Origin: an uncultured Dorea sp.
Lineage (GTDB): Bacteria; Bacillota; Clostridia; Lachnospirales; Lachnospiraceae
Direction of reading: 5' to 3'
NCBI GenBank assembly: GCA_910579925.1
Contig: CAJTVY010000006.1
Span: 48,257 to 112,256, forward strand
Length of the DNA: 64,000 nt
Every line of letters begins with the position of its first letter. The first letter of the stretch is position 1. Below, in pieces: positions 34,435 to 43,299 of the stretch. The position numbers and the translations under genes were made by a program. The notes beneath the pieces were generated by a model. It had not been told where the DNA came from and did not search any database. It saw nothing but the letters and a program-made list of their open reading frames with translations.

Positions 34435-35145
34435 TTACCATTGATAAACCTCCATCGTTTCAAAGGAATAACCTCGTTTCAGCAGAACCGGCAGCGCTCT
34501 TCGCAATGCTTCTACCGTGCGCCCGGGCGCATGATCCTTTCCTCTCCCGTCATGGAGGCAGATGACTGCGCCAGGGAATACCCTCTGCAAAACCTTGTTT
34601 TCAATAGAGACGGCTGTCTCCCGGGCCGACCAGTCATTGGCCATCACATCCCAGAAAGTCAGTTTCAGTTTCATCCTCTGACAGTAATACAATGTCCACA
34701 GATTCAGATGTCCCCAGGGAGGACGGTAAGCGCAGACTTCACATCCCAGATTTTTCAAGGTTTCTATCGACTCTTCAAGATCCCTTCTGACAAATCCCTT
34801 TCCTCCAAACAGTGCGTTTTCATGACGTACCGAATGAATCCCTATGTAATGACCGTCCTGTCTCATTCTTTGAATCAGATCCGGATTCTCCCTGGCAGCT
34901 TTTGCCATGACAAAGAAACTGGCCTTAATATGGTACTGCTTCAGAAAATCCAGAAGCTGGTTCGTATACGTCTTGTCCGGTCCGTCGTCAAAGGTCAGGT
35001 ACAGCTGTTTTCCCTTTCCGCCTTCCCGGCTTCTCTTCCGGCTTCTTTTCTTCCATCGGTATTTCAGATACTCTGAAGGAGCCAGACCATAACCAGCCAG
35101 CGCCGTACAGAATAAGACCGTACCGATCTGATATCTTTTTTTCAT
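34435..35145 (-). CDS. Polysaccharide deacetylase (NodB homology), secreted or membrane-anchored
   Basis: Removes acetyl groups from amino sugars of peptidoglycan or another polymer. Seen: N-terminal hydrophobic segment (about residues 6-22), basic stretch, then the NodB fold: motif 1 LTFDDGPDKTYT, motif 2 His pair in IGIHSVRHENAL, motif 3 YRPPWGHLN, motif 4 region WDVMANDWSA and motif 5 VICLHDGRGKDHAPG. All metal ligands and the catalytic Asp are present. 236 residues. Middle gene of the envelope cluster, 25 bases from the next and 31 from the previous gene. Confidence 0.9.
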   Translation of the reverse strand: MKKRYQIGTVLFCTALAGYGLAPSEYLKYRWKKRSRKRSREGGKGKQLYLTFDDGPDKTYTNQLLDFLKQYHIKASFFVMAKAARENPDLIQRMRQDGHYIGIHSVRHENALFGGKGFVRRDLEESIETLKNLGCEVCAYRPPWGHLNLWTLYYCQRMKLKLTFWDVMANDWSARETAVSIENKVLQRVFPGAVICLHDGRGKDHAPGRTVEALRRALPVLLKRGYSFETMEVYQW

Positions 35146-35176
35146 CTATTATGTCCTCCTTTTCATTCCGTCAGGT

Positions 35177-36370
35177 TTATGAAAGTAATCTTTGTCCAGT
35201 CAGTGACAGGATCGGCATCCAGTCAGACTTAAAAAAGCTGTAGTCAGATACCGATTCCCATCCCCGCACCGATATTTCCCCAACCGCTTCGGAAAGTTCT
35301 GTATCCATGATCTCCTTTTGCGCCCCTGCCATACAAATTCTCATCTTTTCTAATTCCCGCGAATCTTCCAGCAGTTTTCGTAGTTCTACCGCAAAATCTT
35401 CTTTTTTATCCCATACTACCCTGGCAAATCCTTTTTTCTGGGCATATCTGGCATTCACAATCTCCTGCTCCAGAAACGGCCGTATTATGAACATGGGAAC
35501 CTGGCTGTGAAGGATTTCAAATAGTGTAATTCCTCCCGCTTTTGTAATGACAAGATCTGCCTTACGCATAAATTCCCCGATCTGATCTACATATCCATGA
35601 ACTTCAATATCATCGTAGCATCCCTTCCAGGTCTCATACAGTTTCTGGTTCTTTCCCGTGATTACAGTTGTCTTTACGCCCGGCATCTCATGTAATGTAC
35701 ATAAAATATCATTCAGTTCCGGCATTATGCCCAGTCCCCCTCCCATAATCAGAACCTGCTTTTCAGATTCACTGCACTTTGTAGGGACTGAATGATTTTC
35801 AGATATATCCGAAATAACTTTCTTATTTAGAAACTGCTGCCGCACCGGCACTCCCGTCACCAGAACATTTTCCGGCAACGCCCCAAATCCCACAAGGTTG
35901 TCTTTCACCTCTACGGTAGGCGCAAGATACAGATCCGTCTGGCTGGCAAACCACTCCTTATGCATGCTGATGTCCGTGATACAGGTAACAAGCAGTATCC
36001 GGCTTTCTGACTTCATCTTATAGGTTGCCGCCGCCTTCTCACAGAACGGATGTGTGCATACGATTACATCTGGCCTGTATTCGTCTATCATTCTGCAGAA
36101 CTTACGATAGATAATCGGACTGCTCGGTCTGTTCCCGGAATTCATTTTCCCGGAAATCTTATAAACCAGGTTATATATCCTATGATAACGTTCAGCCACA
36201 AGCCCGAATACCTTGTATATAATCTTACTGATATATGGACTTAAATACGTGGGAAGGTCTTTCTGTATCACTTCAGCATTGGGATCCTGATGCATAAATT
36301 CCTCTCTGACTGCATTCGCGGCCATCTCATGTCCAAATCCAAATCTTCCGCTTAATATTAATATCTTCAT
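35177..36370 (-). CDS. MGDG-synthase/UgtP-like diacylglycerol glycosyltransferase
   Basis: Likely puts sugar from UDP-sugar on diacylglycerol, giving glycolipid for membrane or lipoteichoic-acid anchors. Seen: MGDG_synth domain at the N-terminus (LSGRFGFGHEMAANAV with the GFGH motif) and a GT28-type C-terminal domain with the donor site AGGITLFEILHSQVPM and EQEIVNARYAQKKG. 397 residues. It opens the three-gene cluster with the deacetylase and the LPG-type membrane protein. In Bacillus the comparable protein is processive and UDP-Glc dependent; the sugar here is not known. MurG-like peptidoglycan synthesis is less likely because of the N-terminal domain. Confidence 0.88.
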   Translation of the reverse strand: MKILILSGRFGFGHEMAANAVREEFMHQDPNAEVIQKDLPTYLSPYISKIIYKVFGLVAERYHRIYNLVYKISGKMNSGNRPSSPIIYRKFCRMIDEYRPDVIVCTHPFCEKAAATYKMKSESRILLVTCITDISMHKEWFASQTDLYLAPTVEVKDNLVGFGALPENVLVTGVPVRQQFLNKKVISDISENHSVPTKCSESEKQVLIMGGGLGIMPELNDILCTLHEMPGVKTTVITGKNQKLYETWKGCYDDIEVHGYVDQIGEFMRKADLVITKAGGITLFEILHSQVPMFIIRPFLEQEIVNARYAQKKGFARVVWDKKEDFAVELRKLLEDSRELEKMRICMAGAQKEIMDTELSEAVGEISVRGWESVSDYSFFKSDWMPILSLTGQRLLS

Positions 36371-36533
36371 AATGAATCCCCCTTTACTTCCATTTCCTTA
36401 TGAATGCTATTTTATTCCTAAAATCTAAAGAACATCGACATGGATTTCTAAACATATTCTGAAGATATACTTGACCTTTTTTCCTATTTCTAAAGATTCT
36501 CTAAAGAAGCGAAAGGTTTTCTTTGAAACGCAA

Positions 36534-36570
36534 GAAAAAAGCATGCCTGGAAATAACTTCCCGGCATGCC
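36534..36570 (-). terminator. Terminator after sigK
   Basis: GCATGCC (36541-36547) and GGCATGC (36563-36569) form the stem; further inner pairing GGAA/TTCC; run of Ts on the minus strand (36534-36540). Confidence 0.88.
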
Positions 36571-36590
36571 CGCCTTCTTATCTGTATTGC

Positions 36591-37208
36591 TTAAAAATAT
36601 CCCCGCAGTTTCTCGATTGCACTTTTTTCAATCCTGGAAACATAAGAACGGGAGATACCTAACTGCTTTGCAATCTCCCGTTGGGTATATTCTTCTTCAT
36701 TATATAATCCGTACCTCATTTTCAGTACCAGCCGCTCCCGCGGCGACAATTCGGATTCCACCTTGTGGTATAGAAGCCGGACATCGTCACTTAACTCCAC
36801 CTTTCTGTGCGCATCGTCTTCTTCCGTCTCAATAATATCAAAAAGCTGGATTTCGTTACCTTCCCGATCAGTTCCAATGGGTTCATACAGTGAGATTTCT
36901 TTCGATGATTTTTTCTTTGCCCGCATATACATCAGGATCTCGTTCTCGATACACCGCGCGGCGTAGGTTCCAAGTCTGACACATTTATCCGGATTAAAAG
37001 TCACAACCGCCTTGATCAGCCCGATGGTTCCTATTGACAACAGATCCTCCGTATCTTCCGGCGAGGACTGGTATTTTTTTACGATATGTGCAACGAGGCG
37101 CAGATTCCGCTCTATCAGAATATGTTTTGCTTCAAGATCTCCCTCCGTATATTTTTGCATATAATATCTTTCTTCCGCGGCTGTGAGGGGTTGTGGAAAT
37201 GATTTCAA
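36591..37208 (-). CDS. sigK: Late mother-cell sporulation sigma factor, SigK type
   Basis: RNA polymerase sigma factor for late spore coat genes. Seen: sigma region 2 (NLRLVAHIVKKYQSSPEDTE, then SIGTIGLIKAV and YAARCIENEILMYM), and region 4 with QREIAKQLGISRSYVSRIEK, the SigK/SigG signature. About 205 residues. The opening KSFPQPLTAAEE aligns with mature Bacillus SigK, so the pro-sequence is missing, as known for Clostridioides difficile SigK. No ATG is available; TTG at 37208 has AGAGG eight bases ahead and GTG at 37217 is the alternative. The gene is intact, with no skin-type insertion. SigE is the closest alternative, but it would have a longer N-terminus. Confidence 0.85.
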   Translation of the reverse strand: MKSFPQPLTAAEERYYMQKYTEGDLEAKHILIERNLRLVAHIVKKYQSSPEDTEDLLSIGTIGLIKAVVTFNPDKCVRLGTYAARCIENEILMYMRAKKKSSKEISLYEPIGTDREGNEIQLFDIIETEEDDAHRKVELSDDVRLLYHKVESELSPRERLVLKMRYGLYNEEEYTQREIAKQLGISRSYVSRIEKSAIEKLRGYF

Positions 37209-37336
37209 AAGAAGCACCTCTAAGCGTATTTGATATAGTCTATGTGCTCCTCTTCATTTTTGTGCTTTTCCACCTGAAAGTATTCTATTTCCTGTCAATA
37301 AGATCCGCTTTGATTCATATGATGTTACTGATTAGT

Positions 37337-38566
37337 CTATGCTTCTGCCCTTCTGAGAATGTCATACCGGTCCGCTTCATGTCCCAGGTCTACATATAGC
37401 GCCTGCTTCGGATGGGGCGCGCTTTCCTGCTCGTTTCCTTCTGCATCCACAATCTTTCGCACCGTCACCTCTACATTCCTGCCGTCCGGCTTCATGATCT
37501 CAATCCTTTCCCCCACAGAGAACTTATTCCTCTGCTCAATCCGGTACATTCCTTCCTTCTCATCCCCGATAATACCAAGATAAGTATACTCTTTCACATA
37601 GGTATTGTTATCATAGATCTGGCTTGTCTCATCCGGTTTCCCGAAATAGAACCCCGTGGTAAACTGGCGGTAAGTGCAGTTTGAAATCTGATCCAGATAC
37701 CAGGGCATATTCTTTTCATACTTCTCAGGGTCTTCCAGATAATCGTCAATAGCCTTCCGGTAGGTCCTTGCTACCGTTGCTACATAGAGAGCCGTCTTCA
37801 TACGCCCCTCTATCTTGAAGCTGTCAATCCCCGCCTCGATCATCTCAGGGATATGCTCAATCATACACAGATCCCTGGAGTTAAAGATAAATGTTCCCCG
37901 TTCATTTTCATACACCGGCATATATTCTCCTGGCCTCGTCTCCTCCATGATAGAATATTTCCAGCGGCAGGGATGGGTACACGCCCCCTGGTTGGCGTCC
38001 CTTCCGGTAAAATAATTACTTAAAAGACACCTTCCCGAATAGGAAATGCACATTGCTCCATGGATAAAGCTCTCAATCTCCATATCCTCCGGAATCCGTT
38101 CCCGAATCTCCCGAATCTCCTTTAACGACAGTTCTCTGGCAGAAACCACCCTCTTTGCCCCGAGTTTCCACCAGAACTGATACGTTCCATAATTCGTATT
38201 ATTTGCCTGTGTACTGATATGCCGGTCAATCTCCGGGCAGATCTCCTTCGCCATCTCAAAGATTGCCGGGTCTGCGATAATCAGCGCATCCATTTCCATC
38301 TCTTTCAACTCATGGAGATATTCTCTCACCCCTTCCAGATCCTCGTTATGCGCAAGGATATTCACTGTCACATGGACTTTCCGGCCATGCTCATGAGCAA
38401 ATCTGATCCCCGCCTTCATATCTTCTCTGGAAAAATTCTTCGCCTTTGCCCTCAGTCCGAATGCTTCCCCACCAATATAGACGGCATCTGCGCCAAACAT
38501 AACCGCCGTCTTCAGTACTTCCAGACTGCTGGCCGGAATCAGTAATTCTGGACGTTTTCTGTTCAT
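37337..38566 (-). CDS. trhP: U32-family tRNA hydroxylation protein, TrhP type
   Basis: Annotated as a collagenase-like peptidase U32, but proteins of this type (TrhP, YrrN/YrrO) make 5-hydroxyuridine at tRNA position 34 with prephenate. Seen: 409 residues, opening PELLIPASSLEVLKTAVMFGADAVYIGG, the signature EIESFIHGAMCISYSGRC and the four-Cys pattern C-x6-C, CTHPC, and CMIE that likely holds a [4Fe-4S] cluster. The ATG overlaps the trmR stop in ATGA, so the two are coupled. In B. subtilis the same neighbours (yrrM-yrrN-yrrO) make mo5U34. A chorismate mutase/shikimate kinase fusion elsewhere in the window belongs to the pathway that feeds prephenate. Confidence 0.88.
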   Translation of the reverse strand: MNRKRPELLIPASSLEVLKTAVMFGADAVYIGGEAFGLRAKAKNFSREDMKAGIRFAHEHGRKVHVTVNILAHNEDLEGVREYLHELKEMEMDALIIADPAIFEMAKEICPEIDRHISTQANNTNYGTYQFWWKLGAKRVVSARELSLKEIREIRERIPEDMEIESFIHGAMCISYSGRCLLSNYFTGRDANQGACTHPCRWKYSIMEETRPGEYMPVYENERGTFIFNSRDLCMIEHIPEMIEAGIDSFKIEGRMKTALYVATVARTYRKAIDDYLEDPEKYEKNMPWYLDQISNCTYRQFTTGFYFGKPDETSQIYDNNTYVKEYTYLGIIGDEKEGMYRIEQRNKFSVGERIEIMKPDGRNVEVTVRKIVDAEGNEQESAPHPKQALYVDLGHEADRYDILRRAEA

Positions 38567-39216
38567 AGATCTGTCTCCTTCTTTACACTAAGCGCCACCC
38601 CGTCTCCCAGAGGCAGGATGGAAGTCTGTAACTGTTTATGATGTTTCAGTTCATAAAGATACTCTCTCATACGGCTGTGAATCGTACGATTACGCCTCTC
38701 CACCGCAAACCTGGATTCTATCACGTCACCGTCCTGCAGCACATTATCTGACACTAATACCCCGCCTGGGCCAAGCAGGCGGACAGCTTCTGGCAGATAA
38801 TGAATATACTGTCCTTTCGCAGCATCCATAAAAATAAAGTCATAGATCCCTTCAAGAGACCTCATAACCTCAAGAGCATCCCCCTCAATTAGTGAAATCT
38901 GCCCTTCCTTCCCCGCACGGCGGAAGTTCTCTCTTGCAATCGGAATCCTCTTCTCATACTTTTCTATGGTGGTGATCCTTCCATTCTCTTGAATATACTC
39001 GCTCATCAGGATCGCAGAAAAACCGACAGCCGTTCCGATCTCTAAGATCTGTAAGGGCTGTTTTATCAACAGCAGCGCTTTAAGGAAACTCTGTGTTTCT
39101 TTGCGAATAACGGGTACATGAGTCTCTAACGCCTCCTGCTCGATCTTCTCAAGAATCGGATTCTCCGGCTCTTCCAGCGAATGAATATATGTAACCATCC
39201 TTTCATTAACTATCAT
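38563..39216 (-). CDS. trmR: tRNA 5-hydroxyuridine methyltransferase TrmR
   Basis: SAM-dependent O-methyltransferase that turns ho5U34 into mo5U34 in tRNA. Seen: class I methyltransferase fold with motif I ILEIGTAVGFSAILM (about residue 60), the acidic loop TTIEKYEKR, motif IV FIFMDAAKGQYIHYLP and the metal-binding DNVLQDGDV. 217 residues, the length of B. subtilis TrmR (YrrM) as remembered. Catechol O-methyltransferases are the close family alternative, but the overlap with a U32 gene decides for TrmR. The start at 39216 has GTAGGTGA directly before it. Two palindromes flank its promoter. Confidence 0.88.
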   Translation of the reverse strand: MIVNERMVTYIHSLEEPENPILEKIEQEALETHVPVIRKETQSFLKALLLIKQPLQILEIGTAVGFSAILMSEYIQENGRITTIEKYEKRIPIARENFRRAGKEGQISLIEGDALEVMRSLEGIYDFIFMDAAKGQYIHYLPEAVRLLGPGGVLVSDNVLQDGDVIESRFAVERRNRTIHSRMREYLYELKHHKQLQTSILPLGDGVALSVKKETDL

Positions 39217-39272
39217 TTCACCTACAGACTCCTTCTTAGATTCTTTGTATTTTACTGTTGTAAGATTCACAA

Positions 39273-39310
39273 AAGTGTACACTTTGTCAACAGTGTACAC
39301 TTCTATTATA
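39273..39310 (-). promoter_or_regulatory. trmR promoter with two AGTGTACACT operators
   Basis: Palindromes AAGTGTACACTT (39273-39284) and AGTGTACACT (39292-39301), centres 18 bases apart, lie just after a TATAAT (-10, minus strand 39305-39310). A TTGACA also sits between them (39285-39290). A repressor bound to the pair would block the start. The regulator is not identified. Confidence 0.6.
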
Positions 39311-39330
39311 CGGATATATCTTTGATTTGT

Positions 39331-39361
39331 CCTAACAGTTCAGACAGGCAGAACTGTTAGG
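39331..39361. terminator. Hairpin between trmR and the solute-binding protein gene
   Basis: CCTAACAGTTC (39331-39341) and its exact complement (39351-39361). It follows the binding-protein stop on the minus strand without a clear T-run, and shares the AACAGTTC word with repeats elsewhere in the window. Confidence 0.45.
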
Positions 39362-39368
39362 ATTTATT

Positions 39369-40673
39369 CTAGTTCAGAGATTCCTCCTGTAACCTGTCGA
39401 ACTCTGCCATACATTCATCCACAGAAGCCCCTTCCATTAATTTACGCACAATCAGGCAGGTATTCCCCCACTGCTCCACCTTCATACCCGCATTGCTGGC
39501 AAGAACATACGTCCCTTCGTTCACCAGGTCATTGAGCGGTCTTAACGCCGGAATACAGTCCACCTCCACATTCTTAGAAGGAGATATCACCTTATTCGTC
39601 TCTGCATAGACCCTAAGGGCCTCATCTGACACCATTATTTCCAGAACATCTAAGGCATCCTCCTTATTCTCTGCATTGGAACAGACCGACAATCCGGTCA
39701 TAGACAACACAGGCATCTGTCCCCGTTCGCTTGGGAAACCAATCACCCGCAGATTGAACTCTGGTTTCCCATAAGCAGTATCCGCATTGGCAGCTCCCCA
39801 GTACGCCATGACGATCGGCGTCTTCTGCGCCATAAAATCAGGTCCTTCTCCGTCAATAGCCTCATATGTGTACGCCGTCTCTGCATCAATATATCCCAGA
39901 TCCATCATCTCTTTGAGATACTCGAACCCTGGCCGCATATATTCGCTATACTTACGCTCTCCACTGTTCAGCGCCTCAATCTCCGCTTCAATATCACCCT
40001 CGTTATACAGATCCGCATACGCCTGGGCGAACACAAAGGTCTCAAGCCACCAGCGGTTGGCTCCGACCGGCGTCTCAATTCCATTCTCCTTAAACACCCG
40101 GCAGCACTCCAGAAACTCATCCGGCGTATTCGGCAATTCCAGATCATACTCGTCAAACATATCCTTATTCACGAACAGACCATAGACCACTACCTCCTGA
40201 GGAATCCCGAGAAGCTTCCCGTCTACCGTATTCGCCATCTTTACCACATCCCTCAGATTCCTGACGCAGTCGAGTCCCGACAGATCCTCAAGCAGGCCTT
40301 CCTCACCTGTTTTATGGAGAACGTCCGGGTTCAGAAGATATAGATCGTCCAGATGGTTCTGAATCCGGTCAAACCCTACGTCATCATAGGATTTTTCCTG
40401 ATAATTCTCTGAAGTATACGTGTTGTACTCCACTCTCAGATCCAGCTTCTCCTCCGCCATGATCACAGTCTTGTCAAAAGCCGTCCTTGCAATGTTCTCG
40501 GCATCCGGCTTCGATCTCTCCATCGGTACATACAGAACAACCGTCTTACCTTCCTCTTCTTCATTCCTGGCAAGATTTTCACCCGGATCCAGCTTCTCAC
40601 CGCAGGCCGCAAGCATAACGACCATAGTTCCGGTAAGAAACGCTGCCGACGCTCTTTTCAAACAATTCTTCAT
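39369..40673 (-). CDS. Extracellular solute-binding lipoprotein (family 1) coupled to a hybrid kinase
   Basis: Membrane-anchored binding protein of 434 residues. Seen: signal peptide with lipobox MVVMLAAC (Cys at about 24), then a family-1 (sugar-type) periplasmic-binding fold: LLNPDVLHKTGEEGLLEDLS, LLGIPQEVVVYGLFVNKDMFDEY, a Trp/Asp-rich hinge GANRWWLETF and late GMKVEQWGNTCLIVRKLMEG. There is no ABC permease or ATPase near. The start codon shares one base (TAATG) with the stop of the hybrid histidine kinase, so both are made together. Inference: it presents a ligand to the kinase sensor domain rather than feeding a transporter. An orphan transporter subunit is the alternative. Confidence 0.85.
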   Translation of the reverse strand: MKNCLKRASAAFLTGTMVVMLAACGEKLDPGENLARNEEEEGKTVVLYVPMERSKPDAENIARTAFDKTVIMAEEKLDLRVEYNTYTSENYQEKSYDDVGFDRIQNHLDDLYLLNPDVLHKTGEEGLLEDLSGLDCVRNLRDVVKMANTVDGKLLGIPQEVVVYGLFVNKDMFDEYDLELPNTPDEFLECCRVFKENGIETPVGANRWWLETFVFAQAYADLYNEGDIEAEIEALNSGERKYSEYMRPGFEYLKEMMDLGYIDAETAYTYEAIDGEGPDFMAQKTPIVMAYWGAANADTAYGKPEFNLRVIGFPSERGQMPVLSMTGLSVCSNAENKEDALDVLEIMVSDEALRVYAETNKVISPSKNVEVDCIPALRPLNDLVNEGTYVLASNAGMKVEQWGNTCLIVRKLMEGASVDECMAEFDRLQEESLN

Positions 40674-43258
40674 TACTTCCTCTCCTTCATTGCAAAATAG
40701 AGGCTGAGTGTCTGCTTTAATAACTCCATATTCACTGGCTTCGCTATGTGAGCATCCATACCTGCATCCATAGCCTCCTTAACATCCTCAGAAAATGCAT
40801 TGGCAGTCATGGCAATAATAGGAATCAGCTTGGCATCCTGACGATCTAAAGCCCGGATTGCCCTCGCCGCCTCATATCCATTCATTACAGGCATCTGGAT
40901 ATCCATTAGTACAGCATCATAAGTCCCTGGCTCTCTGCCGAAGAAACGCTCCACCGCCAGTTCACCGTTCTCAACGATCTCGCATGTCGCCTCCTCAATA
41001 TCCAGAAGTTCCTCAATAATCTCTGCATTGATTTCATTATCTTCTGCCACAAGAAAATGCTTTCCACCAAAACTGCCTTCTGAAAGCTGAGTCAGATGCG
41101 GACTCTCCAGTCCGCGCTCTCCCATGATTTCAAGGATTTTCTCTTTAAACGCCGCAACAAAAAACGGCTTTGCAAGGAAACCGGAAATTCCTGCCTCCAA
41201 TGCCTCTTCTTCCAGTTCCTCCCAGTCGTGGGCCGTCATCAGAAGCATCGGCACATCTTTAGCACAGGTTTCTTTCATCCTCCTTGCCGTCTCAATCCCG
41301 TTCATCCCCGGCATTCTCCAATCCATCAGGACCACGTCATAGTCCTTTGCGTCTTCACACGTCCTCATATGCAGCGCTTCTTCTCCGCTATGCGACGCAT
41401 CTACATGGACCCCTGTATCTTCCATCAGCAGGCGGACAGTCTCGCAGAGATCCGGCTCGTCATCCACTACCAGAATCCTTGAAATGCCTTTCTGTTCCCA
41501 GAATTTCTCGTCCCCTTCAGTTTCCGGTATGCGAAGCTCCAGATCCACGGTAAACAGACTTCCCATCTCTACCATACTGAAGACCTCAATCATTCCGCCC
41601 ATCAGTTCCACAATATTCTTCGTAATCGCCATACCAAGGCCGGTCCCCTGCACCTTATTCGTCGTACTGTTCTCAGCTCTGGTAAACGCGTCAAAGATCG
41701 TTTCAAGGAACTCAGGCGTCATTCCATACCCGTTATCCTCCACCTCAAACCTGATACGTTCAAACTGATTGGAATGCTGGTCAAGTCCAATGATACGCAG
41801 CCAGATATTGCCTCCTTCCTGCGTGTATTTTACTGCGTTCGAGAGAAGGTTGATCAGAATCTGGTTGATCCTCGTCTCATCACCAATCAGATGCTCATGC
41901 TTAATCCCTGTCACAGCAATATCAAAATTCTGTCTCTTCGCCTTTGCCGCCGGACGTATAATCGCATCAATCGAAGAAATCATATCCTTCAGCGCAAATT
42001 CCCCGATCGTAAGCGCTACCTTCCCGCTCTCGATCTTGGAAATATCCAGTACATCATTAATCAGGCTGAGAAGATGCTGACCAGAGGCAGTAATCTTTCT
42101 GGTATATTCCCGCACCTTTTCCGGATCATCCACATCTTTGGCAAGCAGAGTGGCAAACCCCAGGATCGCATTCATGGGGGTACGGATATCATGAGACATA
42201 TTCGACAGAAACGTAGTCTTGGAATTATTCGCAATCTGGGCGGTCTGAAGGGCTTCCTTTAGCTGCTTGTTATGAAGCTCCCGCTCTGCCTCCCGATCCT
42301 TTTGTATCTTCCTCTGCTGCCTTTCATAAAACAGATAGAACAGGCAACAGCCTACAAACGCCGCAAGCATCACTGCGACTACGATCAGCATATTCTGATT
42401 TACCGCATCCCCTTCTCTCTGTATTGCTTTCACCGGTACATATCCGATGAGATAGACCACGCCCTCATTCACAGACCACATATAGATCAGGGACTCCTGG
42501 TTCTGGATATTATGGTAAAACATCATATCCTTCCCTGAATTGATATGCTCGCCCACCGTCTCCTTAATATCCTCCTCACGAATCTTATTCGCATTATAAA
42601 AATCAGTCAGATTCAGATGCCCTGCATTCCTCTCGCCGATACCCTTAGGCTTCATGACAAATTTCTGACTGGCAGCATCCATCAGATAGAGCGTTGCCTC
42701 GCTGTCATAAAAATCATTTGGCAGCGCCTCATCAAAGGAATCATAGATATACTCGATATAGAGCATTCCAATCTCTTCTTCCTCCCTGATGATCGGACAT
42801 TTCATCGTATACGCCCAGGTCCCCATATCATTAATATAAGAACTGGAAAGGGGAAGCCCGGCTACCGTCTTTCCTGCCGAAAAATCCAGTTCTTCTTCAG
42901 AAAATACCTCTCCCGTGTTGGAAATCCCTTCCGTCTCACCGGCAGGGATCATAGATATCCTGACCATCGTACTGTTCCGTTCATAGGAAAGGACAAAATC
43001 TTCCGGATTCTTTGAATCCGCCATCTCCTGGGCAATCAAGACCTGAAACTCCGCCTCTTTTCCCAGAATCGTCTCAATTGTATTTCCAATCAGATCCAGG
43101 CTTGCATCCAGGTTATTGATTGCAGACAGAGACATCTCCGTTGATATTTTCTTAGCAACCGAATACACAACTGCGCCCAGAATACAAAAAATCAGCAAAA
43201 ACGGGACAATCTGGACGGTCCTTCTGCGCATCCCTTTTTTTATTTCTCTATTCCTCAT
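40673..43258 (-). CDS. Hybrid sensor histidine kinase with two receiver domains
   Basis: Membrane kinase of 861 residues. Seen in order: helix at about 14-34; extracytoplasmic region of about 250 residues (Cache-like, with MLYIEYIYDSFDEALPNDFY); helix at about 290-312; coiled linker (RKIQKDREAERELHNKQLKE); HisKA with MSHDIRTPMNAILGFA; ATPase domain with ILINLLSNAVKY, EDNGYGM and GTGLGMAI; receiver 1 (ILVVDDEPDL, Asp in VVLMDWRMPGMNG); receiver 2 (FLVAEDNEIN, Asp in AVLMDIQMPVMNG). No Hpt or DNA-binding domain is attached, so phosphate must pass to another protein. It directly precedes, and overlaps by one base, a solute-binding lipoprotein gene. Confidence 0.92.
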   Translation of the reverse strand: MRNREIKKGMRRRTVQIVPFLLIFCILGAVVYSVAKKISTEMSLSAINNLDASLDLIGNTIETILGKEAEFQVLIAQEMADSKNPEDFVLSYERNSTMVRISMIPAGETEGISNTGEVFSEEELDFSAGKTVAGLPLSSSYINDMGTWAYTMKCPIIREEEEIGMLYIEYIYDSFDEALPNDFYDSEATLYLMDAASQKFVMKPKGIGERNAGHLNLTDFYNANKIREEDIKETVGEHINSGKDMMFYHNIQNQESLIYMWSVNEGVVYLIGYVPVKAIQREGDAVNQNMLIVVAVMLAAFVGCCLFYLFYERQQRKIQKDREAERELHNKQLKEALQTAQIANNSKTTFLSNMSHDIRTPMNAILGFATLLAKDVDDPEKVREYTRKITASGQHLLSLINDVLDISKIESGKVALTIGEFALKDMISSIDAIIRPAAKAKRQNFDIAVTGIKHEHLIGDETRINQILINLLSNAVKYTQEGGNIWLRIIGLDQHSNQFERIRFEVEDNGYGMTPEFLETIFDAFTRAENSTTNKVQGTGLGMAITKNIVELMGGMIEVFSMVEMGSLFTVDLELRIPETEGDEKFWEQKGISRILVVDDEPDLCETVRLLMEDTGVHVDASHSGEEALHMRTCEDAKDYDVVLMDWRMPGMNGIETARRMKETCAKDVPMLLMTAHDWEELEEEALEAGISGFLAKPFFVAAFKEKILEIMGERGLESPHLTQLSEGSFGGKHFLVAEDNEINAEIIEELLDIEEATCEIVENGELAVERFFGREPGTYDAVLMDIQMPVMNGYEAARAIRALDRQDAKLIPIIAMTANAFSEDVKEAMDAGMDAHIAKPVNMELLKQTLSLYFAMKERK

Positions 43259-43299
43259 AAATTATTTCACCCAACAGACGGCCAGTCGATATTCCCGCT

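Noticed and set aside
37337..38566. Collagenase-type peptidase U32
   Set aside because: Coupling with a TrmR-like methyltransferase and the Cys pattern favour tRNA hydroxylation over proteolysis.
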